This document shows, piece by piece, positions 12,499-23,847 of a stretch of 64,000 nucleotides of DNA (the stretch's first letter is position 1; each line of letters starts with the position of its first letter). The stretch comes from Moniliophthora roreri (taxonomy: Eukaryota > Basidiomycota > Agaricomycetes > Agaricales > Marasmiaceae), in the NCBI GenBank assembly GCA_001466705.2, contig LATX02000202.1, positions 372,001 to 436,000 on the forward strand, read 5' to 3'. The position numbers and the translations under genes are program-made. The notes under the pieces were generated by a model, which made no database searches, was not told where the DNA came from, and was given only the letters and a program-made list of their open reading frames with translations.

Positions 12499-15485
12499 CT
12501 ATTGGTAGAGAGCGACATATCCTTCTCCTGAAGTCAGCTTGATGACGGTGTGCCCATTACTATCGTTCTCCGCCATAGCCCACCCCAGTTTCGTCCTTCC
12601 CTTCAAGAAATCCACCCGTTTCAATCCGTCCGCGATCTCCGCTTCCACACGCTTGTCGCCAAAGGAGGATCTGAATGCCTCGCATCTGGCATAAAACGCC
12701 TTGGAGATTTCCTTGGCGTCCCGTTCGCTTAATCTGTCGTAATCTTGGCGTGTGACACGTCTACGAAGAGCTTCATACATGCCGGATAACAGATCCCAGA
12801 GTGTGATGGCCTGAGGCTGCTTCCCATTGATCTGAATCGGCCACTGTTGTATCTCGTCAAGAGTGACTGTCATGTTAAAGAGTCCGAGTATCGTAGCCTG
12901 CTCCGAAAGCTTTTCGTATGACATATCGCGAAGGAGCAGAGCACTACCAGCTCGGTGGATCTCGACAGGTCTGAGGTAACGATAAGCGAAATCGACTGAA
13001 AGTCTTGTCGGCTGACGCTGGACTTCTGCGTGATCCAACCATGGGTGAAAGTAGGGTACTGTCGTTTCAACAGGGTGGAATGGGTACGGGTAGGCAGGTA
13101 GTGAATGTATCGGATCGGAAGAGCCGGCGTGCGTCAAGGGTCGCATGTGCTCTTTAAGTATCTTCTGATGAAGAGCAAAGCGCCTGCATAGATCAAAGCA
13201 TCCGAAGAATATTCGATCTGATTCTGCGTCACGGCGCAACGTCAAGGCATGACGAGGGACCACAGAAAGTACAAGACTTACCAAAACTAGTCTGGAGGAA
13301 CCCTGAGGCGTTTTCTAGATCCGTTTCCATTCGCACGAATGTACCCTGTAAAACTATCCATGGGGGTCCTCCTTGGTCCTCAAGATTCTCGAGTCTGTCT
13401 ATGAAACGCAATCTGGGGCTCATTAGACTGGTTCAATGAAGAGCAAATGAAAACATACGCAAAGAGTTCCATCATCGCCATCTGAATCTGTATCTTTAGG
13501 GCCAATATATCCCACTGTGATGACCGCATCCGATAGTATGGAGTGATGTGGTGCGTGAACAAAACAATCACTCCTAAGGTCTAATGAACATATAGTACAA
13601 ACTGAGCATTATGGATGAAACTTACTCTGGATGATGCGGAAGGAATGCAGTTTTCCAATACAATCCAGAGCCCCAAGTACGACTTCCAGCGTCTCGCTTA
13701 ATGAGCTGTTCGCCGAGTCGATGAGGTCTTGGGCATGCTCCGTATTCATGCCTCTGATGTCGATGCTAGGATCAGGAAGGATTGAAGTAGCTTTTCGGAC
13801 TTCCGCTCCCCGTTCACGGAAGAAACAGACGGCATCGGCAGAAGATGAAGGCGAGTCTGCACCCATGTTAGGATCGCTCCCCATAGCAGAATCCATAGAT
13901 ACCTCGTCATCCGACGCATCATTATCTTCCAGATCGTTTCCTGCTTTTTCCATACCCCCATAATGACAGGGTTCCACACCAGAACTCCCGAGAGCCGCTG
14001 GATCAAAAAGCACCTCTGATTCTGCGATTCTAGAGTCGGAAAGCCTTTTGAGGTATTGCTCTATCTGAATAGCGCGAGGTCTTCGTGCCGCATCCTCTGC
14101 CCAACAGAGCTCGACCAAGTTCCAGATGTGATCAGGACACCACCCTTCCGCCGGTCGTTCGGGTCGTACTCCACGTACAACTTGAAAGATGACCGCTGGT
14201 TCTATCAAGTCTGAAAATGGTACTCGACAGGTCATTATCTATGTACCGTCGTATATCAGAACTCCGGAACGTGATCGAACGGAAGCTAAAACGTACCTCC
14301 AGTATCGTACAGGCATAAGCATACACATCCCGGGGAGACTTGTCCAGCCCAGCATTATTGTTCGGTGTTCCTATGCTAGTGTACATCTCGGGAGCCATCC
14401 ATCGTAAAGAGCCTTTTATAGCTCCGCTTGTCGTGCTATTCATAAGCTGAGTTTCACCAGCTACCGCAGCAAGACCGAAGTCGGCTAAACAGCACTTGAA
14501 GTGATCATCGACAAGGATGTTGGCCTGAAAGACGGTGAGATAATGGGAAAGAAGGTAATGTCCAGACGCACCCCTTTAATGTCGCCATGTATAATCATGG
14601 GGGTAAGAGAATGAAGATAGGCCAGGCCCGATGCTATTTCATGTATCTAGAAGAATCGATCAGCCTGCATTCAAGGATGCGACAGTTGATTTACGCACCG
14701 ATTTCAACCTATCGTGACCCGGATCCTCTTTCAAATAGGATACGATATCACCATTCATCATCCAAGGTGAAATGAGACAGAAACCAGGGGCGAACTCTTC
14801 GGTGTTGACACCCAGGAAGGGGAGAACATTTGGGTGTTCCAGTTGCGTCCATAACACAGCTTCCTGACAGAAATCCTAAGGAATCGACAATAAGGACGGA
14901 TCCTGATAAAAAGACAGTTATGCTCACCGCGACAACCCTCTTTCTCTTGCGCTGGTCTGATTCGACGTGTGTCCGTAAAACCTTCAGACACACCGGCCGA
15001 TCTCCGAATCTTCCCTTAAATATATCCTAAAGGAGATCAGCCAACGAGACCCAAATTTTTCGATGCGGTTCACCCACAGCAAAACCTCCTCCTCGAAGCG
15101 GCTGTGTCCCTTCCCGAGTAATATTATTTAGAAAGAGTGATGGTGGGAGGACATGGTACTTCTTCACGAGCACACGAAGACATCGTAAACAGCGTTTTCT
15201 GTAACCATCAGTCGATGCGGTTTGATGTGCTTCCTGAGCCAATTATTAGCTGAAAGTCGGTATAAGAAAACCTTTAGTGCTCACCATTTGAAGCAATTGC
15301 ACGACCAAGGGCGCAGAAAGAGAGTCCAAGGCAAAAAGGGTAGTGAGAGCTTGCTCATCCGGTAGCGTCAATACTGCCCGAAGATCCTCCAACGTCTTTA
15401 TTTCTCTCGCTTTCGGTTCTGCCGCCTTTGACGCATCTTGTTTCCCATTGTCTGTCCGAAGGGCCTCCCGCTCTCCGGTGTTCAT
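12499..15485 (-). CDS. TKL kinase-helical-DUF6699 protein A
   Basis: A fusion protein of roughly 840 residues in about ten exons. Order: an N-terminal helical region of about 115 residues (LEDLRAVLTLPDEQAL); a kinase at about 110-370; a Ser/Asp-rich linker; a predicted helical bundle at about 450-620; and a C-terminal DUF6699 domain. Kinase motifs seen: Gly loop LRGGGFADIFKG, lysine in VCLKVLR, catalytic loop IIHGDIKGANILV, LADFGLA, and RWMAPEM. The Arg of HRD is Gly, so it is a non-RD kinase, but Lys, Asp and DFG are intact. The DUF6699 part shows IQQWPIQINGK, LLSGMYEALRRRVTR and GLKRVDFLKGRTKLG. Gene B upstream is a tandem paralogue on the same strand. Catalysis is likely; the role is unknown, and signalling in cell death or allorecognition is only inference. 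Confidence 0.85.
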
Positions 15486-15558
15486 AAAGATTTTCCTGGA
15501 ATCCGATAAAGGATGAGGTATAACGAGTGTGGTTTTGTCGTCAGCTCATTCATTCAAC

Positions 15559-15575
15559 GGCGATAGAATGGCTGT
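15559..15575 (-). promoter_or_regulatory. Conserved kinase promoter motif (gene A)
   Basis: The 17-mer ACAGCCATTCTATCGCC on the coding strand ends about 74 bp before the start codon. An identical copy stands at the same distance before kinase B and a 15/17 copy before kinase C. It is a candidate transcription-factor site or core promoter element. Confidence 0.55.
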
Positions 15576-15888
15576 GATGCATGTGATGAACCAGGGTGAT
15601 AAACCTTTCGCTGGCGATGCTACAGTATGTCACCTGCAAAATTAACTTGAAGGCAGGCGGTGTTGCCAGCAACGTGGTGGATCGAGTCAAGAATGTTTGA
15701 TAAGCACGCGGGCTCGTAATTCCGAACGATGACCAAGAGCTACCGAGAACGCGGATGACGATGACGAATACCCCTCAGCTCTCTCAATATTGCCAATGAA
15801 ATCTCTTTTGCGAGTATAATTTGGAATTCCAAATATATCTAAAGCTCACATCGACGAGCAGTTCTTCAGTAGGGTAAATTGAACAACC

Positions 15889-18861
15889 CTAGTGCATTTT
15901 ATCGCCAAGGAACAACCTGACAACTACATTATCGTGATCGTTCTCCAGAACAGCCCCACCAAATTTCGTCTTTCCTCTCAGAAAATCGATCCTCCTCAAC
16001 CCGCGTGCAATCTCCCTTTTCACGCCCTCATCTCCCAAGGTAGATCTTAGTGTCCTACACCTTTCATAGAACGCCTTCGCGGTTTCCTTGGCTGCCTGTT
16101 CATCGAGTCCATCGTAATCCTGTTTCCATGCATTTGCGCGAAGTGCATGGTAGACACCCGACAATAAACCCTCAAGGGAAACGCGCGACTGTCCCCCATA
16201 GACCTCAACAGGCCATTGACGTATCTCATTAATGATGACCGTTATCCTGGAGAGGCTAGGTACGATGACCTCTTCCCTGAGCGTGCCTTCCAGAACGTCG
16301 TAGAAAACATTCGAATATTGGTCGAACTCGACAGGGTGAAAACGGCTTTCGGCAAAATCGATTGCCAGCCTCTTTGAGGTCCAGATTTGCAGCAGCGGAT
16401 GGAGTTTTGGCGTGATTACGATAGAAGGAGCGAAGGACATGCGAGCTGGGGTATCGAAAAGGACAGCAACGTCGAAAGGAGTAACCGCTGCGTCGCCGCT
16501 CTGGAAAGCCATCATTTCTTGTAACCTGCTCTTTGATTCCGTCCACTTGAACAGTCGAAGCCATTTCTCGAGGTCCTTTTGATGACAAGCAAGGGGCAAG
16601 CGTACGCCGAGGTACGTACACCCTGAAGCCGCGCAACGTCAGAGCACGAAGAGGACAACCAATTAAGCAGACGTACCAGGGTCCTTTTTAAGGAATCGTG
16701 CTGCCAATTCTAGATCAGACTCTATATCCAGCAGTATAGCCTCGATGGACCTGAACGCCTCCTCCGAAATACCATCTATGAAACGTAGACTAGGTTCCGT
16801 TAGCTAAGTAGCATCGACTAAAGGAAAGTAAGATCATACTCCAAAACCTGGACCATGGCCAACCAAATGTGTATCCTCATGGCCAGATCATCCCATCTTT
16901 GTGGTTTACTCTGATGAGGTGAAGTGACGTGGTTCTGGAACAACCCAGCTATTCCTGAAGGCATTGTGAGCAAAGAATGAAGGTTAATGTACAGATTAAC
17001 ACTTAGGTATGTGGATTAACACTTACTCTGAATGACGTGAAGAGGATGCAGTTTCGCTAGATAGCCTAATCCCCTCAACAGTACCTCTGATGTCTCCTTC
17101 AGGGCATTGTTCGCAGTTTCAACCAGGTATAGGGTACCTCCTGTAGATAGGGATCTGATGTCGATATTGGGATCAGGAAGAATGAAGCTGATTCTTTGTA
17201 ATTCCGTTGCATGATCACGAAAAAAGGAGACTGGGTCAATGGAAGATGATTCTTCGTTTGCAATAGTACTGCCTTCTTGAACAGGTGCCGCGCGTTCATA
17301 AGGGGAATGTTCTCTTGCAAGCAGGTCTCCTATTGCTTCACGCTCCTTTGGGTTCGTGAGTTCCTCGCCCGAAGTCATGGTCCAATTAGAAGTGAGAAGC
17401 GTCCTTGATTCGGAACCTCTGAAGCTGAGAAGCCCTTTGAGGTATCTTTCTATCTGAACAGCACGAGGCCTTTGCGCTGGATCGTTCTCCCAGCACCGTT
17501 CAACCATGTGCCAGACGTCATCAGGGCACCAACCTTCCGTTGGCCGTCGAGGACGAGCCCCACTCACAACTTGGAAGATGACCGCTGGCTCGACGAGGTC
17601 CGGGAATGGCACTTGACCCGACATTATCTGCGTATCTCAGGTCATCAGAGCTCTGTCGGATAGACGAACTGACATGACGTTACTTCCAGAACCGTGCAGG
17701 CATAAGCATACACATCTCGAGGAGACTTGTCTATCCCAGCGCTATTGATCGGTGTTCCCATGCTGGTGTACATCTCGGGAGCCATCCATCGGAGAGAGCC
17801 CTTTATCGCGTTGCTGGTACCACTCATGAGTTGCGTTTCGCCAGTCATAGCAGCAAGACCGAAGTCCGCTAGGCGACAATTCAGGTTATCGTCAACAAGA
17901 ATGTTAACCTAAAGAAGGGTAAGACGTCGTGGAAAGGGTGGGTGACGGGAACGCACGCCTTTGATGTCGCCGTGTATGATCATAGGTGTGTAAGAATGGA
18001 GGTAGGCTAGTCCCGACGCTATTTGGTATACCTAGGCCAGCCCATGAGCATGTGTCCTAGACGATGGCAATGACAAACGTACCGATTTCAACCTGTCATG
18101 GTCGGGATTCTCCTTCAAATATAATACAATATCGCCATTCTCCATCCAAGGCGAGATAAGGCAGAACCCAGGCGCGAAGATTTCAGTGTTCACGCCTAGG
18201 AACGGAAGGACATTTGGATGACTGAGTTGAGTCCATAGTACAGCCTCGTTGCAAAACTCCTAGAGATCCGCATAACTTGATTAGGTAGAATCATTGACAA
18301 AATGGTGCTCAGTCCTCACCGCAACGACTTTTTCCCTCTTCCGCTGGTCTGACTCAACGTGCATCCGTAGAACTTTCAAACACACCGGCTGATTGTCAAT
18401 GCTTCCCTTGAATATATCCTGCACTGATATTCAGCAAACGTTGCCATGATCCTTCAGCACAATGTACCTACAGCAAAGCCTCCTCCTCGAAGCGGTTGCG
18501 TTCCCTCCCGAATGATATTGCTCAGAAAAAGTGACGGCGGTAGGACTTGGTACTTTTTCACCAGTACACGGAGACACCGTAAACAGGATTTCCGATAATT
18601 ATTATCCAATGGGGCCTGACTAGCTTCCTGCGTCGACCATAAGCCAAATAGTCAATAATAACAAGGAATCCTCACTAATTGAAGCAAATGTACGACCAAT
18701 GACGCAGATGCCGGGCCTACGGACAAAAGAGTGCTGAGAGCTTCGGGGTCCGGTAACGCCAATACTGCTCTCAGATCCTCCACACTCTTGATCACTCTTG
18801 GTTTCGGTGGTGTTACCAATGCAGGCTCTGGCTCTTCCTTCTCAAGGGTACCAGGAGCCAT
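15889..18861 (-). CDS. TKL kinase-helical-DUF6699 protein B
   Basis: A tandem paralogue of kinase A with the same domain order and matching intron positions. It has the N-terminal helical region (SVEDLRAVLALPDPEALSTL), Gly loop LRGGGFADIFKG, lysine in VCLKVLR, IIHGDIKGVNILV (non-RD), LADFGLAAM and RWMAPEM. The linker is shorter and differently charged. The helical region reads ALKETSEVLLRGLGYLAKLH, then WLAMVQVLE, then IEAILLDIESDLELAARFL. The DUF6699 tail shows IRQWPVEVYGG, LLSGVYHALRANAWKQ and GLRRIDFLRGKTKFG, so it is the same subtype as in A and different from the one in kinase C. No stop or frame break is seen. The protein should be cytosolic: no signal peptide or membrane span is visible. 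Confidence 0.84.
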
Positions 18862-18937
18862 CTAAAGCATTTCGAGGGAGAGAGAAAAGGTGTATCAGAG
18901 GGTAAAGTGTTTGACAGCATTATATATTCTGTCAATG

Positions 18938-18954
18938 GCGATAGAATGGCTGTA
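18938..18954 (-). promoter_or_regulatory. Conserved kinase promoter motif (gene B)
   Basis: This is identical to the 17-mer before kinase A (ACAGCCATTCTATCGCC, coding strand), ending about 77 bp before the start codon and followed downstream on the coding strand by a TATATAAT-like run. Confidence 0.55.
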
Positions 18955-19426
18955 GTGAGGCTATAGTGACCGACTTGGCGTCATTGAATGCAGATACGCT
19001 GTTGACAAGAACTTGTTCGAGAAAGACGGTCAAATCCCTGCTGCAAGGACCATAGAGGTTGAGAGTCAAAAGTGGAGTATTTGTTTGGTTGACAAACACG
19101 CGCGCTCGTTATTCGGAACGACGGTCACGATCAAACACCTGTCCGCAACGCCGACGACGAGTACTGCAACCCTTTAGACTTCTTATCCCCCCGCAGATAA
19201 CGGGGCTTCGAACATATTCTAAACCACAAGGACCAGGATCTCGCGTGGCTCTGGTGTAATGAAGTCAATACCCTCTCTGAAGTCAACCGTTCACAATATA
19301 GCACTATCAGATCTGCAAATATACAGTCATGTCATCTATCATTCATTCTGTCAAGAGGCGCCGCAGATGTGTATATAAAAGGATACCTCGTGTTTGGTGT
19401 GCAGCACTTCATCCTTCTTCCTCGCT
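18955..19426. other. Divergent promoter region
   Basis: This spacer lies between kinase B (leftward) and the kinase-claw gene (rightward). TATATAAA occurs near 19,372-19,379, about 50 bp before the chosen start of the rightward gene, and is a plausible TATA box. No gene is seen. Confidence 0.45.
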
Positions 19427-22187
19427 ATGGACTACGAGAACGAGCTGAGACGTCTCCAGGTCATATTTCACGACGAGGAAGCCTATCGAGAACTCTTGAA
19501 TCAAGGAGGGACTCTCGCGCAGTCTTTGTTAGATTTACTTCAATTGGTAAGTTCAGCTTTTTCGGATCCTCGAAATTGACATTACTAAAAACCTGCGTCA
19601 GCTTATCGACGTACCCGACATCACTACTAGTCTACGAGCTTCAATATGCACGACAATGCTTCGTCTTTCAAAGGCATCCGACCTTCATCCAAGTTGTCTC
19701 ACCATCCAAAACGTTAGCACGATCGGGCGACATCCTGTTGCTGGAGGTGGATTTGGTGACATTTGGAAAGGGACTCTTGGGACAGATTCGGGCCAAATCG
19801 TATGCTTGAAAGTAATAAAAATGTATCTTATGTCTGACGTTCAACGTCTACTGAAAGTGCGTCCGTCTTTGAAACACTCGGCATAATTACCTATCTAAGT
19901 AGTTGCACATGGCAGGAATTCCTACGCGAGGCTGTCGTCTGGCGACAGCTTAAACACCCAAATGTCCTACCCTGCCTCGGACTCTATTACCTCGACAATA
20001 GACAAGAGCGTGTCTGCTTGGTTTCTCCGTGGATGGAAAATGGGAACCTCGCTCAGTTCCTGCGGGCTCAGCCATCAGATTCTATCGATCACCTCCAACT
20101 CGTGAGTAGGCTCACTTCCGGAGAAACATTTCGTGGAAGACTGACCATGAGATCCCAGATGCATGATATAGCAAGCGGCCTATCGTATCTGCACACTCTC
20201 AAGATCGTTCACGGCGACCTAAAAGGTGTAAGTCGCCTAGCAAGCCTCGGTTCCAACGAAACTGATTGCAAAGCCTCGTAGCTCAACATTCTCATGACAC
20301 CCTCTCATAGAGCCTGTATCGCCGACTTTGGATTATCCCGCGTGGCCGATTCCCAGCTTCTTAAGCTCACATCATCCACTTCGTACGCAGCAGGGACGGC
20401 CAGATGGTCTGCTCCTGAAGTGCACATGGGACATCGAGCTACCAAAGAGAGCGATATCTACTCTTATGGATGTGTATGTTATGAGGCAAGTGTTTTGGCT
20501 TTTCTGTTTGACTGCGACTCAGCTAATCAAATGAAATAAGATTATCACTCGCACATATCCTTATCATGAATTACCCAACGACGCTGCAGTAGCATTTGCT
20601 GTCTGGCGAGGAGATCGGCCTTCAAGACCACAGAACATTGAGATCCAAGACGGGCTATGGTCACTCATGGCCCGTTGTTGGGAAGCCGAACCAGCTTCAC
20701 GACCTAGTATAGAAGACGTATTAAGCAGCCTGGTTGATCTGATACCACCCGGTACTACTATCCTGCCTGCTGAAGAATGGGATAGCAGATTATTTACCGA
20801 GCTGCGGAATAACGTCGACCAGTCATACCAACAGTCTCAAGAGGTGACGGATTTCTTGTCGGCAATAGCATTGAAATACTCGGGCGAGGAGCAACTTACG
20901 GGTGAGATATAATTCCTTCATATCCCGGCCTTCTATGTTCAGTTCAGTTCGCCGCTCTAGCAGATACAGATGTACTCTCTGAATCATTACCGGACGATGA
21001 AATTGAAAGCGCGTTGAAGACTCCCGAGCCAAGTATGTTGGAGGATATGCTTGCATCCAAAGATACTCCAGATATAGAATCAAATATCCGAAAAATCAAA
21101 AAGTTGTGCAAAAAGTATCTCGAACAAGCCGATGGTAGGATTGCATTCAAGGACTTTGCAAAAGGCGATCTAGCCCTATTTCTGCCCACTCGGAAGCCGT
21201 CCGGTTCATGGGCAGCGTTCAACGGTATGGTTTTTCCCCCGTCGATACCCCGGAGTTCTAAGTAACTTGGACGTATAGTCCACTTTCCGCATCACTTCTT
21301 GCAGGTTACTGAAAGCCTGACCCAAGTACTACGGCATCGTGAATGGATTGTGGCTAGGATTACTTCGATAACTGAACGCGTTGCACACAAGGACGTACGT
21401 AGAGTCTCTTCTCGCCCCAAGACCCCCATTAACCCAGGCATAACGTCAAGGAACCGTCTAACGACATATACGCCAACGATTTACCCGAAGGCGCAAAGTA
21501 CTACGTTATGGAGGTAGAACTCGAATGGAGCAAACCAAGTTCCCAATGCTACCAATCCTACGAAGCTATTTTAAAGAAAGAATGGACAGTCGGACAACTC
21601 CTCAAACGCGCGAAAAAGTACCGCACGCAAGCTAAAAGTAAAGTTTCCTTCAAGAATTTTGCCATAGGCGACTTGGCCTTGTTCTTGCCGACTCGGAATA
21701 CGAACGGCGCTTGGGCACCTTTCAATGGTAAGTGTCTTCCTCTACTCAGCGTTTAATATTTTGAAAGCTGATCCATCGTGGCGTTCAGTTTCGTTCGCTC
21801 GTTATTTCCTCTCACCGCCGACGGGTCAGTTGGCTGAAAAGCTGAAAACCCAGGAATGGTTCCTTGGGAAGATTACATCAGTTTCAGAGCGAGTTGTTGA
21901 CCTGGACGTGCGTTATCTACCTACTACTAAGGGTTTTTTTTTTTTTTTACTTAAACAAAACCTAACAGGATCTATCGAGTAACGCTTATGGTTTAGCATA
22001 CGGCGTCCAATACTTCGTCGTGGAGGTGGAAGACCGGACGAAACTGAGTTCCAGTAGCAAAGAGCGAAAAGTGTCTTCGAAGGAGACTAGAAAGCCCGAT
22101 GCGAAACATTCATCTAACGTCGAAGATGATGAGTTTGATTTTGTCATCGTGGATGAAACACATCTTCATATGGACAGCGAAAAATAA
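19427..22187 (+). CDS. TKL kinase with two ATG11/FIP200 claw domains
   Basis: About 740 residues. An N-terminal helical region (1-85) is followed by a kinase (about 90-350): Gly loop VAGGGFGDIWKG, lysine in VCLKVIK, IVHGDLKGLNILM (non-RD), IADFGLS, RWSAPEV. After an acidic linker come two tandem copies of the ATG11 C-terminal (claw) domain. Copy 1 (about 460-555) has FKDFAKGDLALFLPTR, WAAFN, REWIVARITSITERV and GAKYYVMEVE. Copy 2 (about 590-690) has FKNFAIGDLALFLPTR, EWFLGKITSVSERVVDL and GVQYFVVEVE. Each is preceded by a Lys-rich, coiled-coil-like helix. In yeast Atg11 and animal FIP200 this region binds autophagy receptors. The tail holds EDDEFDFVIVDE, a candidate Atg8-interacting motif. 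One intron (20486-20540) has a GC donor in perfect GCAAGT context. The start could also be the in-frame ATG at 19394. Confidence 0.85.
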
Positions 22188-22287
22188 GTTTTGGCGCTGG
22201 AAGAGGCTCGTACTCGTTGACGGCACTTTAGCCTAATTTAGCTTATTTACCAGGGCCGGTCCTACCACGTTCTAGATCCTGTCTTTA

Positions 22288-22447
22288 CAGCTAATTGCGA
22301 AAATAATGGATAAATTGTCACTCTGTCACATAACCGGTCGTACCTAACGTGACTGCTTGTCACCGTTACACGTGGTACGTTAGCCCCTTTCACTCACGCA
22401 TTTACTCTTACTTATACGATCTTTTCCATTATTTTCGCAATTCGCTG
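22288..22447. mobile_element. Short MITE, Tc1/mariner-like
   Basis: A 160 bp non-coding element bounded by 23 bp terminal inverted repeats, 22288-22310 (beginning CAGCTAATTGCGAAAATAAT) and 22425-22447, which match at 22 of 23 positions. TA flanks both ends as a possible target duplication, and the CAG...CTG termini fit the Tc1/mariner superfamily. It sits between the convergent ends of the kinase-claw and DUF6699 genes. Confidence 0.75.
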
Positions 22448-22662
22448 TAATAGTTTATTATTCAATTCCTCAGATATCAAGTTGATCATGAGTTACCATT
22501 GAAGAGCGACTCTTTTCCATTATCAGTATTGAGATGTCAACGCTGAGCATGCCAAACAATATATAATATATCAGCTGGTTACACCTACAATACATACACT
22601 CTTCAACAATAACTATCCGTGTCGGGTGTCGCTATAGGTATCAGGAAGCGTCAATCATGACA

Positions 22663-23847
22663 TTATGCAACAATCAACTTGATAACTCCCTCCGCCCAAT
22701 CCACCACACCACCTCTAAACCACGTCTTTCCCAACAAGAAATCCACCCTCTTTACACCCTGCGCCAACGCTGCTGCCTCCACATCCGGACCAAACGCCCC
22801 AACCCCAACTTGTCCACCAATATACGCCTGGGCACCCTGATGCCCCAACGCCTTACACCTCTGCGTGTACGCTCTCGCAACTGCCGCCTCCTCCTGACTA
22901 TTCAACCTCGCCCAATCCGCATGTGTGATGCGCGTATGTAGAGAGCGATGTATACACATCAACACATCCAACATACTTATCGGAGGAACATGTGTACCCG
23001 CCAATGGATCCGGTGCAAACGCTATAGCACCCATATTTCCACCACCAACTTGGTCGTTATACGAGATGTCGATAGGCCATTGTGGGATGAGATCACAAAC
23101 GACACGCATACGTGTAACACCTGGTACAGTAGCTTGTTGCATCATTATATCCATCGGCGCCAACCTCGTTTGTCCAAGGCCCATGGACCCATCAGGTCTC
23201 CGTTCATAGGTGAGTGCTTGGATAGGATTGAAGTAGTGTGAAGAGAGATCAAAAATGAAGTCTCCTCGCCAGGCTTCGGCGTTGAGCCATGGGTGTAAAT
23301 GGAATGCACCGGGTGTGCTGGGTAGAGCAGGTAAAGGTGTATGCATTCCGTATGGTGAGCCCCCGCCGTAGTTGGCATGAGGAGGTGTTGCAGCGTAGTT
23401 TGCGTATGGACCACCAAAAGAAGCGGCCCAGGCGTATGGGTAGGGGTTGTTGGCGAAGTAGGAGTCGGCACCGCCGAATGAACGACGTCGAGTGCGCAAG
23501 TAAGGGTCATCGCCTGTGGAGAGATAGGGTGAACCAACAGGTGCGTGCCAGGATGGTCTTCGCGGTCTCGTTGGACCGTAGAATGAGTCGTAGGTGACAT
23601 TAGGATCGTAGGTGGGGAACGGGACACCGCTGGCAGTGTTTGGTGCACCTGGGAGAGGTATACTGTTACGGTATGGTGAGGTGTACGGAGATGGGAGTGG
23701 AACAGCGTTTCGGTATGGTGAGGTGTAAGGAGAAGCTGAGCCTGGAAGAGCTGCAGCTGGAATGAATGGTGAACTTTGAGGCGTTGCGTAGCCTGCATTG
23801 TATCCCGATGCTGAAGGAGTGGGTCGGAAAACGTATGGTTCTGACAT
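22663..23847 (-). CDS. Stand-alone DUF6699 protein
   Basis: An intact, apparently single-exon gene of 394 residues, unusual among its intron-rich neighbours. The first 200 or so residues are low complexity (Pro/Tyr/Ser/Gly), including two tandem copies of PYTSPYRN(A/S)(V/I)PLP. The DUF6699 domain follows: FHLHPWLNAEAWRGDFIFDL, LIPQWPIDIS, ISMLDVLMCIHRSLHTRIT, and a C-terminal GVKRVDFLLGKTWFRGG. No signal peptide or membrane span is seen. It is the closest intact relative in the window of the DUF6699 tail of kinase C and of the relic at the left end. The molecular function of DUF6699 is unknown; inference from the fusions suggests a protein-binding or regulatory module. Confidence 0.88.
   Translation of the reverse strand: MSEPYVFRPTPSASGYNAGYATPQSSPFIPAAALPGSASPYTSPYRNAVPLPSPYTSPYRNSIPLPGAPNTASGVPFPTYDPNVTYDSFYGPTRPRRPSWHAPVGSPYLSTGDDPYLRTRRRSFGGADSYFANNPYPYAWAASFGGPYANYAATPPHANYGGGSPYGMHTPLPALPSTPGAFHLHPWLNAEAWRGDFIFDLSSHYFNPIQALTYERRPDGSMGLGQTRLAPMDIMMQQATVPGVTRMRVVCDLIPQWPIDISYNDQVGGGNMGAIAFAPDPLAGTHVPPISMLDVLMCIHRSLHTRITHADWARLNSQEEAAVARAYTQRCKALGHQGAQAYIGGQVGVGAFGPDVEAAALAQGVKRVDFLLGKTWFRGGVVDWAEGVIKLIVA

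Noticed and set aside
23145..23798. Long minus-strand ORF inside the stand-alone DUF6699 gene
   Set aside because: It is an alternative frame of the Pro/Tyr-rich leader; the 394-residue frame has domain support.
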